A DNA stretch of 64,000 bases, taken from assembly GCA_947311845.1 (NCBI GenBank), contig CAMZMU010000052.1:140507733-140571732 (forward strand), written 5' to 3'. The stretch's first letter is position 1. Each line of letters begins with the position of its first letter. Under the pieces are notes generated by a model. It worked only from the letters and a program-made list of their open reading frames with translations, did no database searches and was not told where the DNA came from. Of the stretch, positions 12,101 through 22,748 are shown piece after piece. The position numbers and the translations under genes are program-made. This DNA comes from Poa pratensis. Lineage: Eukaryota; Streptophyta; Magnoliopsida; Poales; Poaceae.

Positions 12101-13307
12101 TTTGTTGCAGCTAGCGAAATTATGAACTGTAAAAGAAAAAGGAGAAAAGAAGTATTATGTTCACATCGAATGAAAAATTGGACTGAAAAAGAGAACTAAG
12201 TAGTGGCCTCGTCCCAAATCCATTATTTTGGCTGAAGGGTCTGCTACAACTACAAAATGTAAAAATCATCTGTACTGTTTCTAATGTTCAGTAAATTTGA
12301 TTCTTGATTGTTCTGTAAATGAGAATAGAGGGGTTTAGAAGTAAGCTTTGTTGCAAATCCATGACATTTGGCTGTAAGATAAGCTGTAAGTCTGTAACCA
12401 TATTGGATCTAACCAGCATTAAGTTTAAGTAAACCAAGAAGCAAGAAGATTTAGTATGAACTGGCGACCCTGAGCAGTAAATCGGATAGGAAGCAGGAAA
12501 AGAAAAGATAGGTGAAATTGCAAAGGGGACGTAAGCGCTGCTGTCACCTCGGAGAATTTGTCGTCCATGAGCTTCCGCACGGCGGCGCCGCACCTGGCGC
12601 TGGCGGTGATGTCCTCCTCGAGGGACCGTGCGCCACGTATGGGGCGGATGGGCACAAGATCGACGCCGAGGAGGAAGACGCCGGCGGCGGCGCGGCTGAC
12701 TGCCTGGCTAGCTTGGTTAAGTTTGGTTGGATCACAATCAGTAGAAATTGTGGAGGATCTCGCGGCCACCGGCTCCCAGGTGGCCGGAGCTCGGGCGTGC
12801 TGCCCGTCGCCGCTGCGTGGCTCTGGCGTTTCCCGCCGCCGCCGTGGGAGGCGGCCCTCCGGCCGCCGTCTCCGTCTTCCGCGGCTCAAGCACGCGGGCG
12901 AGCTCGGGCCTGCTGCCCGTCGCCGCTGCGTGGATCGGCCGCCGCCGCCGTCGCCTCTAGCGGGGAGAGAGAAAGGGTTTGGGAGATGTGCGGATGATTT
13001 TGCAATTAGATACCCGTTGTTTCCGAAAATTTTAAATAGATCCCTCGCAGAGTTGAAATGTGGACTGCGGAGCAATTTCTCGCTTTGCGAGTGCGTTTTT
13101 TGCAAACTTTGCTGCGCCAAAAGTCGTGCGCGGTCGCTGATTGGTAGAAACTCCCGTGCTACAGTGCGCACGATTTTTAAAGCCATCTGGGCGGTCCATT
13201 TTCGCGATCGGACGGCCGTCGTTCATCTCGCGACGTGGATAGCGAAATGGGCAGTGAATCGGACGTACTTTTATATATAGTACCCACTAGGGACTAGGGA
13301 CTAGGGA
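9192..13307 (-). mobile_element. Helitron H3 (non-autonomous) with captured gene fragment
   Basis: The 3' end on the minus strand is the hairpin GCGCGGC-ATT-GCCGCGC, then 12 nt from the outer stem base, then CTAG (9192-9195). The 5' end is a TATATATAAAAG block at 13268-13281, preceded by three copies of the heptamer TCCCTAG (to 13307), then host A. The AT-rich 3' body (9230-9750) resembles those of H1 and H4, and the GC-rich 5' module (12550-13260) carries the shared GATTGGTAGAAA, GCTACAGT and CGACGTGGATA blocks. The 5' module also contains an SPB1-like exon. 9770-12420 has no ORF over about 75 codons and no recognisable gene. Right next to it lies the dioxygenase gene. Confidence 0.8.
12548..12700 (-). 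pseudogene. Captured exon fragment of an SPB1/FtsJ-like rRNA 2'-O-methyltransferase
   Basis: On the minus strand this stretch reads FLLGVDLVPIRPIRGA, then a SLEEDIT block, a conserved cysteine and an AVRKLMDD segment, ending in GAG before a GTGACAG donor. This order matches the FtsJ/RrmJ domain of SPB1-type nucleolar methyltransferases (GVDLVP, EDIT, C, then LHDG in the next exon), which modify 27S pre-rRNA in complete proteins. The AdoMet-binding DLCAAPGGW motif before it and the catalytic region after it are absent, so only about 50 residues of the domain remain. It is embedded in a longer open stretch of low-complexity arginine-rich sequence from the Helitron. I infer transduplication by the Helitron. 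Recognition is from family memory and needs a search. Confidence 0.6.
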
Positions 13308-13492
13308 TAGTAAGATATTGAGCACGTTGATCTCATCATCTCAAAGTATTTCTTCACAAACAGTCACAGCTGGATTCTTCTGCCTGTGTCATTGTATAAT
13401 TATATCTACCACCATTCCCAATGGCATCTATGCGTTCATATTATATGTTGGATTGGTAGTTTGGTACTACATTCATGTCCACTTGTAATAAG

Positions 13493-13500
13493 AATATAAG
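13493..13500 (+). promoter_or_regulatory. Possible TATA element of the dioxygenase gene
   Basis: AATATAAG lies 44 nt before the ATG. The sequence from 13308 to 13543 is the only host-like DNA between the Helitron stack and this gene, so the core promoter should lie here. The match is weak and the implied leader would be very short. Confidence 0.3.
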
Positions 13501-13543
13501 ATTATAAGAACATCTTGGTTTCGACGACTTTGGCCAAGGAAAG

Positions 13544-14805
13544 ATGGCCGGAGCCGACGACTACGAAACGCCAGCATCGGTGGCCGAGTTCCACGCAACC
13601 CGCGCCGGCGTTCGCGGCCTGGTCGAGTCTGGTATCGCCTCCGTGCCACCCTTCTTTCAGGCGCCCTGCAGCTACGACTCGACACCGGCTCCCGCGGCCA
13701 CCTTGTCCGTCCCAACTGTTGACCTCTCTGGTCCGCGCTCAGCCACGGTGGCGGCCGTCGGAGCAGCCGCACGGACCTGCGGCTTCTTCCATGTCACCAA
13801 CCACGGCGTCCAGGACGGCGCCGCCGTGTCCGCCGTCCGGGCCTTCCACGAGCTGCCTCGCGCCGCGCGCTCGGAGCTCTACACGCTGACGCCCGTTGGG
13901 GGCGTCTGCTACTCCACCATCCCCAACACGGGTGGCCTATACACTGATCGTCCCCTCTTCTGGCGCGACTACCTCCGTGTTTATTTGCAGGGCCCGCCGG
14001 CGCCCGACCTTGGCCGTATCCCCTCGTTTTGCCGGCACGCCCTGATGGAGTACCGCCGGCGCATCGACGAGTTCGGGAAGGAGATTATGGGGCTGCTGTC
14101 GGAGGCCCTTGGTGTCGGCGCGGAGCGATTGGACATGGCCATGCAGGCCAAGGGTTGGTCGATGACGGGCCACTACTACCCGCCTTGCCCGGAGCCGGAG
14201 CGGGTTGTCGGCGCCATGGAGCACACCGACCCGTCCGTCATGACCGTCCTTGCTCAGGATCACGTCGGAGGGCTCCAGGTGCGCCTCGACGACGAAGGGT
14301 GGGCGGACGTGCCGCCGGTGTCCGGCGCACTTCTGGTCAACATCGGGGACGTGCTCAAGGTAGGCCCTCCATGCATTTCATCGGCCATCTCTAATCTCTT
14401 CAACTCTGCATCAAAACTCAAAAGTCAACTAATTTGATGTTTCGAATCTAGTTGGTGTTTATAGTTATACTTCCGAATGAAAAACAAAAGATTAACACTC
14501 TGCTATGCAATATCTAATTGTTCTTCTTCCACCATAATTTACAGCTAATTTCGAACGATGAGTACAAGAGCGTCGAGCACAAGGTGAGGATCAAGTCAAG
14601 TCTAGATGCCAGGGTCTCTATTGCCACCTTCTTCAATCCCGCCAACTGCGGAGACTCCCGATTGCTTGGGCCTTTGCCGGAGCTCGTCACCCCAGAAAAG
14701 CCGGCAATATACCGGAACTTCACTATGTTGGAATTCTTCAACACTCGAGCAGAGTTCGGGCATAGCAGCTCCTCCACTGATCATTTCAGGGTTGCAGTCC
14801 AGTGA
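13544..14805 (+). CDS. 2-oxoglutarate/Fe(II)-dependent dioxygenase (2-ODD), two exons
   Basis: Exon 1 is 13544-14359 and exon 2 is 14545-14805; the 185-bp intron is phase 0 with GT/AG ends. The spliced protein is 358 residues, usual for plant DOXC dioxygenases. The N-terminal DIOX_N part holds CGFFHVTNHGV (about 79-89). The C-terminal 2OG-FeII_Oxy jelly roll holds the iron triad His227-x-Asp229 (EHTDPS) and His284 (VEHKV), plus the 2-oxoglutarate-binding Arg295-x-Ser297 (ARVSI). Such soluble enzymes hydroxylate or desaturate small molecules. The layout resembles the ACC-oxidase-homologue group that includes benzoxazinoid BX6-like enzymes, but the substrate cannot be told from sequence. The frame is intact and all catalytic residues are present. 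The ATG chosen is the first in frame, and the conserved domain starts soon after it. The Helitron stack ends only 236 bp upstream. Confidence 0.93.
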
Positions 14806-14885
14806 ATGCTCAACTTGCCATGTTGGCCACATTTCCCCTTTTAAGTGGCTACTTCGGGTTCCACATCTGATTTAAGTTGCGCACT

Positions 14886-16374
14886 CAGCGCCGGTCCTGA
14901 GATTTTAGAGCCCCGAGGGGAAAGTAGAAACTGGACCCTCAATATAAGCAAAATAATAGTAATTGATTCCTATATTATTTTTTGCAACACTTAAGTGCAT
15001 CCAAAAAAAAATTACCAACATATCTAGATGCAAACTCACTGGTAATGGTATTTTAAGAACACTACAACCTGACCCCGCAAAAAAAACACTACAAACTGAT
15101 TATCACACTAACTTTAGTTGAGCAATTTCAAATACTAAGATCGAGATATGCGTCCATTGCACACGTAGCGCACCAGCACCTCTCATACTCCTAGCATTTT
15201 TTGACGTGTAATCCTCTCAATAGTTTTTTATAGGAGCGAAATCCTCTCAATATTTTTTTTTAGCGGAAATCCTCTCAATAGTTAATCAAAGGAGAAACGT
15301 TGTCCAAATATAAATCAAAGGAGAAACAGCCCAGCTAACCAAAGGGCAAAGTAAGGCCCAAGTTTCAGCCCACTTGGAAGCAACAGATGGAACGCTCCGG
15401 CCATCCTTCGTCTCGCTGAAAGCCTGAAACTGGAACAAATGAAGGAACTCTGAGAAGATATCTAGTGCTTCCAAGAACTCTGAGAAAGTTACACTCGTCT
15501 ATTTCTGGAAACCTCTCCACCTCTGCACAGAGGCGAACGCGGAGGCGACTCGGCGTTTCCCGGTGGCCGCCGACGTATCTGGGGATTTCTCACCCTCCGC
15601 CGGACGCTCCGGCGGCGGGAGGGTGGGGAATCCCCAGATCTGCGCTCCGGCGTGTAGATAAGGGGATTTTGGGCGGCGCGGCTGAGGCGGGGTGGCCGCC
15701 GTCGTCGTTTTGGAGCCCTGCGGCTTCCCCTCCTCGGCGTCGTCCTCGACGATGCTCTCGAGCTGCAGGTTCGTCTCCGTTCTGCTGCTTTTCTCTCCGG
15801 CTTTGGCGGCAGTCCGGTGACGAGTGTACAGAAGGCCGGTGGAGGAGGTGCGAGGCGGCTGCTGTGTGGGGAAGTGGTGTGCAGGCGGTGGATCTGGCCA
15901 CCTCCGGTGAGGTGGGGCGGCGCTGGCCCCAGATCTGGCGCGGAAGGTGCTTGGGGCGTGTCCCCGGCCGACGGACGATCTCCACTTTCAGATCCAGCTC
16001 GTCGGAGCTGGTGGTCGATGCGGCTCTTCAACGCCTTCGGGCTAGGAGCTCTTCCACTCCAGGGTGCAGGACTCCGGGTGGCTGTGTTCTTTGTCGTCTC
16101 CGGCGGTGGAGATCGAGCATGCTGGGGTTCCTCGAGGTGGAAGACGGCGTGTCGCGGCAGTGTAGCCCTCTGTTTTCTCCTTGCTTTTTCTTTGCTTGTA
16201 TCTGGCCTTGTAATATTGTTCTCTACGTATGAATACAAGTATGAAAAATCAAAAAAAAAAAGAACTCTGAGAAGAACAAATGAAGGAACTCTCGACCTGC
16301 TTTAATGGCGCCTCCACATGAACTCTTCCCGATATGTTATACTACCTAGGTGGGGGGCCTCAGGGCCGGGCCTG
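14886..16374. mobile_element. Probable hAT-like non-autonomous element carrying a nested retroelement
   Basis: The left end CAGCGCCGGTCCTGAG and the inverted right end CAGGCCCGGCCCTGAG match at 13 of 16 positions, a hAT-style terminus. The flanking 8-mers (TGCGCACT and GACTTGAT) do not match, so either the ends have decayed or these are two separate fragments. The interior is non-coding apart from the inserted poly(A) element at 15487-16259. Confidence 0.5.
15487..16259 (+). mobile_element. Poly(A) non-LTR retroelement N1
   Basis: Flanked by a 14-bp target duplication AAGAACTCTGAGAA (15473-15486 and 16260-16273), with an A-run at its 3' end. The head carries a strong hairpin (arms 15577-15587 and 15629-15639 plus inner pairing). 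The tail (TTGTAATATTGTTCTCTACG) is LINE-like. Open frames on both strands are GC-rich and show no known domain, so I treat it as a non-autonomous LINE-type element related to N2. Confidence 0.8.
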
Positions 16375-17486
16375 GACTTGATACAGGTAACGAAGGATTG
16401 ATGGTAAAAATGTATCGATGCGGTTATTCTTGGCTATCATCACGAAGCAAAAAGACTCCGAAATATAACTTGAGGCTATGCTTTCAGTAAAGGAAATTTT
16501 ACACCGTGATGATGGATGGTGTAAGCACTCAGCAGTGTGTGTCACCTAGCATGGACGTGGAGTAGTCCACCGCTGGAGCGAACGTCATGTGATCATGGAC
16601 CATCATTTGGAGATGGATCCTTGCCTGAATATGGACGCGGCTGCCCTGCCACCATTTCAGGCACCCCACTTGTTGTACCTCTCTCGCGTCCTTTCTTTCG
16701 TACCCTCGCGTACGTACGTGCCGGACGGGTATGGAAAATCCTAGAATAAGGAAAATCCTACAAGTATCGATGAAAAAATATGTATACATGTTTTTAGAAG
16801 CTTTCGAAAAATAGGACATAGCCAATGATATATGTTAGGTTTAGTACAAATTCCTAGAATATATCCTACAATTATGGAACATAAATGCAATTTTTTAAAA
16901 TTATGGGCTACAGAAAAATGTTTAAGTCTCGAGATAAAAAATGGATCCACACTTTGTCATTTTTGTGTAGTTTGGATATAAAATATTTAAAATTGATATT
17001 TTACACATTTATCAGATACATCGATTCAGTTATGTGATAAGGAATAATCAATTCAACATCTATTTTTTTTGAATGCCCATTGGCCAGATCTAGTTTGGCG
17101 CATCGTAGTCTTTCGGCTTGACACCTCCTAGGAATACTATGGGTCTATTTTGTAATTGGCTTAAGGGCAGTCCCTAAAGAGGATTTTAGACTTACTCGAG
17201 GTGGAGTGTGCGGTACTTTGGAATTTACGAAATGTTGAAAATGTCTTGGTTTTTAACAAACCAAAATCTATATCCTTTTGAAGGTTATTCCTTGGCCACA
17301 CACTCGATTCGCATGTAGTCTTATTTCCAACCGATGGAGAATCGTCATGCCATGAATTATGGGTGCGACATTTGGGAGATGGTAGGGAACGATTTATACA
17401 ACCAGTCCACCTAGAGATCTCTTCCTAACATTGGTTGCTGATGTTACACCTAGTTTATCTCTCTTGCATTTTTCAGCGGCTGATAC
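16375..17486. other. Unassigned intergenic DNA
   Basis: AT-rich sequence between the hAT-like element and the CACTA transposon. I see no gene, RNA or clear repeat boundary here. Confidence 0.5.
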
Positions 17487-17520
17487 ATGCACTAGTAGAA
17501 ACAGAGGCATTGGTGCGCCC

Positions 17521-17765
17521 CTTTAGTACCGGTTGCAACAAAAACCGGTACTAAAGGGGGCATTAGCACCGGTTGTGCTTGGGCGCCAGCAAGGGCCCCG
17601 CGGCGAGGACCTTTAGTACCGGTTGTTTAACAACCGGTACTAAAGACCTTTAGTACCGGTTGTTAAAACCAACCGGTACTAAAAGGGTGCAGCCCCGCAG
17701 GCCGCGGTCAGTGGCCCCACGGCAGGCCCTTTAGTACCGGTTGGTAAATAAAACCGGTACTAAAG
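17521..17765. repeat. Left subterminal repeats of the CACTA element
   Basis: Four palindromic units built on ACCGGT/ACTAAAG occur at 17521-17556, 17611-17645, about 17648-17682 and 17729-17765. Each is a near-perfect inverted repeat with a short AT-rich loop. Confidence 0.9.
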
Positions 17766-18265
17766 GTCTGCCTATATCTTCCACCCCGAGCCAGCTCCAT
17801 TTTGGAGCAACTCGACCCAACCCATTTTTCCTCTCTCCAACCTCTCCCAAGCTCTAGTTCACCCATTTTTTCTCCAACATTTGTCAAGATTGGTGGCACC
17901 CTATACAAGGGTTAGCAACTTCTTCATCTTCTCTTCCGGCTTTTCAAGTTTAGCTCATTTTCGTGCAAGTTTAGCAAGTTTGATTTTGGTTGTGCTTGCA
18001 AGGTGTTTGATGAAATGACTAAGTTAGGGATTTCATTTGTTTTATATGCATTTTGAGCTCAAATTGAAGTATAATTTATGGTTTTATATAGTGTCGTCCC
18101 GTCCCCTGATCCTCACCGCCGTCGATCGCCCGCGCCGCTCCGTCGCCGACACCACCTCGGTGAGCCTCTTTTTTATCTTTTATTTTAAAAATTGTTAGTT
18201 ATATGATTTAAATGCATAATTATTTCTTGTATAATTTTCTTATGTTTTTTTATATGTATAGTGTC

Positions 18266-18752
18266 ATGGTTTTGATATCCGTCCCCTTCGGCCCTCGTCC
18301 GGTCTATGATTCGGATGTGGTATATCTTTTTAACTATTTATTTTGTTTCGTGTTTATAACAATCATGCCGACCAACTTGACGTAGATATATTTTTATTTA
18401 GGAGGTAGTTGAACCGGAAATTCCGGCCGACCCTATTGTCGAGTATTTTAAAAAAGAAAACGACGATTTGAGAGCAAAATTGAAGATAAGTGAAGATCTT
18501 CGTCTCCAATGCCTAGAAGAGAAGATGGAATTGGACTTGAAGATTGCCGACATCGTTGATGCTCACGGGGTCGAGCTTGCCGACGTCGTCACTGCTCACG
18601 AGAGGAAGATGGATGCAATGCGCGCCAAGCTTAAAAAGATTAGAAAATATGCCATTAGTCAAGAGGCTTGGTATCATTATGCTGTTGGTTCAATAGTTAC
18701 CTTGGTTGCGATTCTGATCGCATTTGTTGTTGGATTTAAATTCTTTAGATAG
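18266..18752 (+). CDS. Small tail-anchored coiled-coil protein of the CACTA element
   Basis: Exon 1 is 18266-18319 (ATG after an AG acceptor, ending GATGTG before GTATAT) and exon 2 is 18402-18752; the phase-0 intron is 82 bp. An untranslated upstream exon near 18092-18160 is likely. The 134-residue product begins MVLISVPFGPRPVYDSDV. Residues from about 30 to 100 are heptad-like and rich in Lys, Glu, Leu and Asp (ENDDLRAKLK, repeated later as MDAMRAKLKK). The last 25 residues are a hydrophobic helix (GSIVTLVAILIAFVVGFKFF), predicting a tail-anchored membrane protein with a cytosolic coiled coil. It lies between the left terminus and the transposase on the same strand, so it looks like an element-encoded accessory gene. 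The frame is open although both transposase genes nearby are broken. I do not recognise a named family. Confidence 0.6.
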
Positions 18753-18920
18753 TTGTATGTTAGTTTCGATTGATGTATGTTTCGTGAGAACTATGTATTA
18801 CATTTGGGCACTACTCTACTTTGATTTTAATGTGATGAACTTGTATAAATTAATTTGGTCACGTATCTCTATTCATTATTTAGCTGGTGTAATGGTTTTT
18901 GATATATTTATGTAATGCAG

Positions 18921-21900
18921 ATGAGCCGAGAATGGATGTACGGTGATCGACGCTGTCCCGAGTTCATTGATGGCATGCATCGTTTTCTCGATGTGGTTAA
19001 GTTAAACAAGCTGAAGAATGGTTTTATGATTTGTCCATGTGATGAATGTCGGAATAACAGGAATTACCCGAGCGTAAGAACCATACACTCCCACTTGTTG
19101 CGACAAGGCTTCATGCCCAATTATTTTTGTTGGACCAAGCACGGAGAAAGAGGGGTTATAATGGAAAACCCTGAAGAAGAGGATGATGACAACTATCCGT
19201 GTTCTCTGATGAACACGGTGATACTACAATGGGGGAAGAGCATGAGGTCATTGTTGATCAGTCCGACGATGATGATCTTCGTCAGGTCATTCGTGATGAA
19301 CAGATGAACTGCGTAACTGAAAACGAGTGGTCGAAGCTGGAGCGCATGTTAGAGGATCACAAAAAACCGTTGTACCCAAATTGTGAAGATGGCCAGAAAA
19401 AGCTAGGTACCACCCTGGAATTGCTGCAGTGGAAGGCAAAGAATGGAATATCTGACAAGGCATTTCAAGAGTTGCTACAAATATTTAAGAAGAATCTTCC
19501 GAGGAATAATGAAATGCCCCACAGCACGTACGAAGCAAAGAAGATTGTCTGCCCTCTAGGATTAGAGGTGCAGAAGATACATGCATGCATCAATGACTGC
19601 ATCCTCTACCGCGGTGAGAAGTACGAGAATTTGAATGCATGCCCGATATGCGGTGCATTGCGGTATAAGATCGCGCGAGATGACCCAGGTGATATTGAGG
19701 GCGAGCCGAGCCCCAGGAAGAGGGTTCCCGCGAAGGTGATGTGGTATGCTCCTATAATACCACGGTTGAAACGTTTGTTCCGAAACAAAGAGCATGCCAA
19801 GTTGTTGCGATGGCACAAAGAAGACCGTAAGGAAGACGAGATGCTCAGACACCCCGCTGATGGGTCTCAGTGGAGAAAAATCGACAGTGCGTTTGGGGAT
19901 TTTGCAGCTGACGCAAGGAACTTAAGGTTTGGTCTAAGTACAGATGGCTTGAATCCGTTTGGGGAGCAGAGCAGCAGTCATAGCACCTGGCCCGTGACTC
20001 TATGTATCTATAACCTTCCCCTTGGTTGTGCATGAAGCAAAAGTATATTATGATGCCAGTGCTTATCCAAGGACCGAAACAACCCGGCAACGACATTGAT
20101 GTGTATCTGAGGCCATTAGTTGACGAACTTTTACAGTTGTGGTCTGACGAAGGTGTACGTGTGTGGGATGAGTACAAACAAGAGGAATTTCCCCTACGAG
20201 CGTTGCTGTTTGTAACCATCAATGATTGGCCTGCTCTTAGTAACATTTCAGGACAGTCGAACAAGGGATACAATGCATGCACGCACTGTTTAGATAAGAC
20301 TGACAGTGCATATATAGGTAACAAGATTGTGTACATGGGGCATCGTCAGTTTCTTCCAACAGGCATCACGTAAGAAACGGAGGCAAGCACTTCAAAGGTT
20401 TGGCAGATATCCGGACGAAGCCTACACGCCGTGATGGTGATGTTGTATATGGCATGGTCAAGGATTTGGAAGTAATATTTGGAAAGGGTCCTGGCAGTCT
20501 AAATGTTCCGAAAGACGCAAACAAGCGCGTACCCTTGTGGAAAAAGAAATCTATATTTTGGGATTTACCCTATTGGGAAATCCTAGAGGTTCGCTCTGCA
20601 ATCGACGTGATGCACGTGACGAAAAATCTTTGCGTGAACCTGCTAAACTTCTTAGGCGTGTATGGGAAGACGAAAGATACAGCGGATGCACGGCAGGACC
20701 AGCAAAGTACGCACCACGGAAGAGACAACCTGAATTCAGAGAAGTATCAAGGTACTTCCAGCTACGCTCTTACCAAAGAAGAGAAGGAGATCTTTTTTCA
20801 AGTCCTGAGCAGTATCAAGGTCCCGTCTGGCTACTCGTCGAATATAAAGGGAATAATAAACATGGCAGAGAAAAAGTTCCAAAACCTGAAGTCTCATGAC
20901 TGCCACGTGATTATGACACAATTACTTCCTGTTGCATTGAGGGGGCTTCTACCGGAAAACGTTCGAGTACCCATTGTCAAGCTATGTGCATTCCTGAATG
21001 CAATTTCTCAGAAGGTAATCGATCCAGCAACTCTACCAAGTTTACAGACGGGTGTGGTCCAATGTCTTGTCAGCTTTGAGTTGGTGTTTCCACCGGCCTT
21101 CTTCAATATTATGACGCACCTCATAGTTCACCTAGTCGAAGAGATTTCCATTCTCGGTCCTGTATTTCTACACAACATGTTCCCCTTTGAGAGGTTCATG
21201 GGAGTCTTAAAGAAATACGTTCATAACCGTGCTAGGCCAGAAGGAAGCATGTCCAAGGGCTATGGAACAGAGGAGGTCATTGAGTTCTGTGTTGACTTTC
21301 TTCCAGATCTTAAGCCCATCGGTGTTCCTCAATCGCGCCATGAGGGGAGACTGCGTGGAAAAGGCACGCTAGGAAAGAAAGCAACAAGAAGTATGGACGG
21401 GCATTCTTTCACTCAAGCACACTACACAGTTCTACAAAATTCCAGATTGGTGGCTCCGTATATCGTGGAACACATGGATATTTTACGCTCAGAATACCCG
21501 GAGAAGACTGACTTCTGGATTAAAGAAAAACACGTGGATACTTTCGGCAGTTGGTTGCGTACACATCTCATTAATGACAACACTGTTGGACAAGAGCTAT
21601 ACTTGTTGGCCAAGACACCATCTTCGACTATATTGACTTTCCAAGGGTACGAGATAAATGGGAATACATTTTACACGGAAACCCAAGACAAAAAGAGCAC
21701 TAACCAAAACAGTGGTGTCCGCTTTGATGCAACAAACGATGATGGAACAAAGGACACATATTATGGTTGCATACAGCAGATATGGGAACTTGACTATGGA
21801 CCTTATTTTAAGATCCCTTTGTTTCAGTGCAAATGGGTTAACCTGTCATGCGGGGTAGAGATAGACAAGCGGTACGGAATGACTACAGTGGATCTCAAAA

Positions 21901-22226
21901 ATCTTGCGTACAAAACCGAGCCATTCGTCCTAGCCAATGATGTGGCTCAGGTTTTCTATGTGAAGGACATGTCTTCCAGACCGAAAAAAAGAAAAGATAA
22001 GCAAGCCGGTACATCATACAATGAGCCAAAGCGCCACATAGTTCTTTCAGGAAAAAGAAACATCGTGGGAGTGGAGGACAAGACAGACATGTCAGAAGAT
22101 TACAATAAGTTTGCTGAAATTCCGCCCTTCAAAGTGAAAACTGACCCAAGCACCGTGTTAAATGATGAAGATTGTCCATGGCTACGACGCAATCAGAAGA
22201 AAGGGACACACAAGAAGAAAAAGTGA
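18921..22226 (+). pseudogene. TNP2: TNP2-type CACTA transposase (TnpD-like), three frameshifts
   Basis: Translation starts at the ATG after TAATGCAG with the transposase-associated domain (MSREWMYGDRRCPEF, with CPCDEC). Then come the Transposase_21/TNP2 catalytic region (CPLGLEVQKIHAC, CPICGALRY, STDGLNPFG, WPALSNISGQSNKG), a DUF4218-like block (HNMFPFERFMGVLKKYVHNR) and a DUF4216-like C-terminus ending in a basic tail at 22226. The protein would cut and join the CACTA ends in the nucleus. The frame shifts at about 19198, about 20028 (a C run, where one missing base restores the expected PPW) and about 20363. Otherwise the product is full length and conserved, so the breaks are recent mutations or base-calling errors. 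Confidence 0.88.
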
Positions 22227-22393
22227 ACACTAGATAGGGATGTTGTTGCTGATGTGTAATAATGTATTAAACCTTTTATGTAACTATGTCCTGAAAACTC
22301 AGAAGAGAGATCTAAACACTATGTCAATCAGCTGCAGTTTTACCAACACAATCGCGTGGTCGTGAGACGGCAAATCGGCCTTCGATCCAGAGA

Positions 22394-22647
22394 GCGGCAA
22401 GACGTCTCTGATGATTTGCAACAAGTGTTGGGGATGTTGCTAATCATCAGAGCGTCTTGCCGCTGCTTGGATCCGACCAAACGGTTGCAGGACGTAGCTA
22501 GGGAACCCGAATGTTTTGTGTTTGAGCGCCACTTCGATCCAAGCAGCGGTAAGACGTCTCTGATGATCTACAACCGTCGGCAAGACATCTCTGATGATCT
22601 GCAACCGTTTGGAACGGTCGCAGGTCATCAGAGACGTCTTGCCGCTG
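22394..22647. repeat. Two large inverted repeats built from one motif
   Basis: GCGGCAAGACGTCTCTGATGA occurs at about 22394-22416 and 22545-22567 (slightly varied), again at about 22579-22600, and inverted at about 22441-22464 and 22625-22647. The first pair is separated by a short loop and could form a hairpin, as could the second. They lie just after the TNP2 stop codon. Confidence 0.85.
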
Positions 22648-22748
22648 GTTGCCCAAAGATGCCTCTCCGAGTGACGCTGGAATGTTTTGTGTGAGTGAGT
22701 GAGTGACGCTGGAATTCCGGGAGGTGGGCTATATATAGGGTACGTGTG

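Noticed and set aside
14886..16374. Confident hAT call with target duplication
   Set aside because: The flanking 8-mers differ, so only a tentative call is given.
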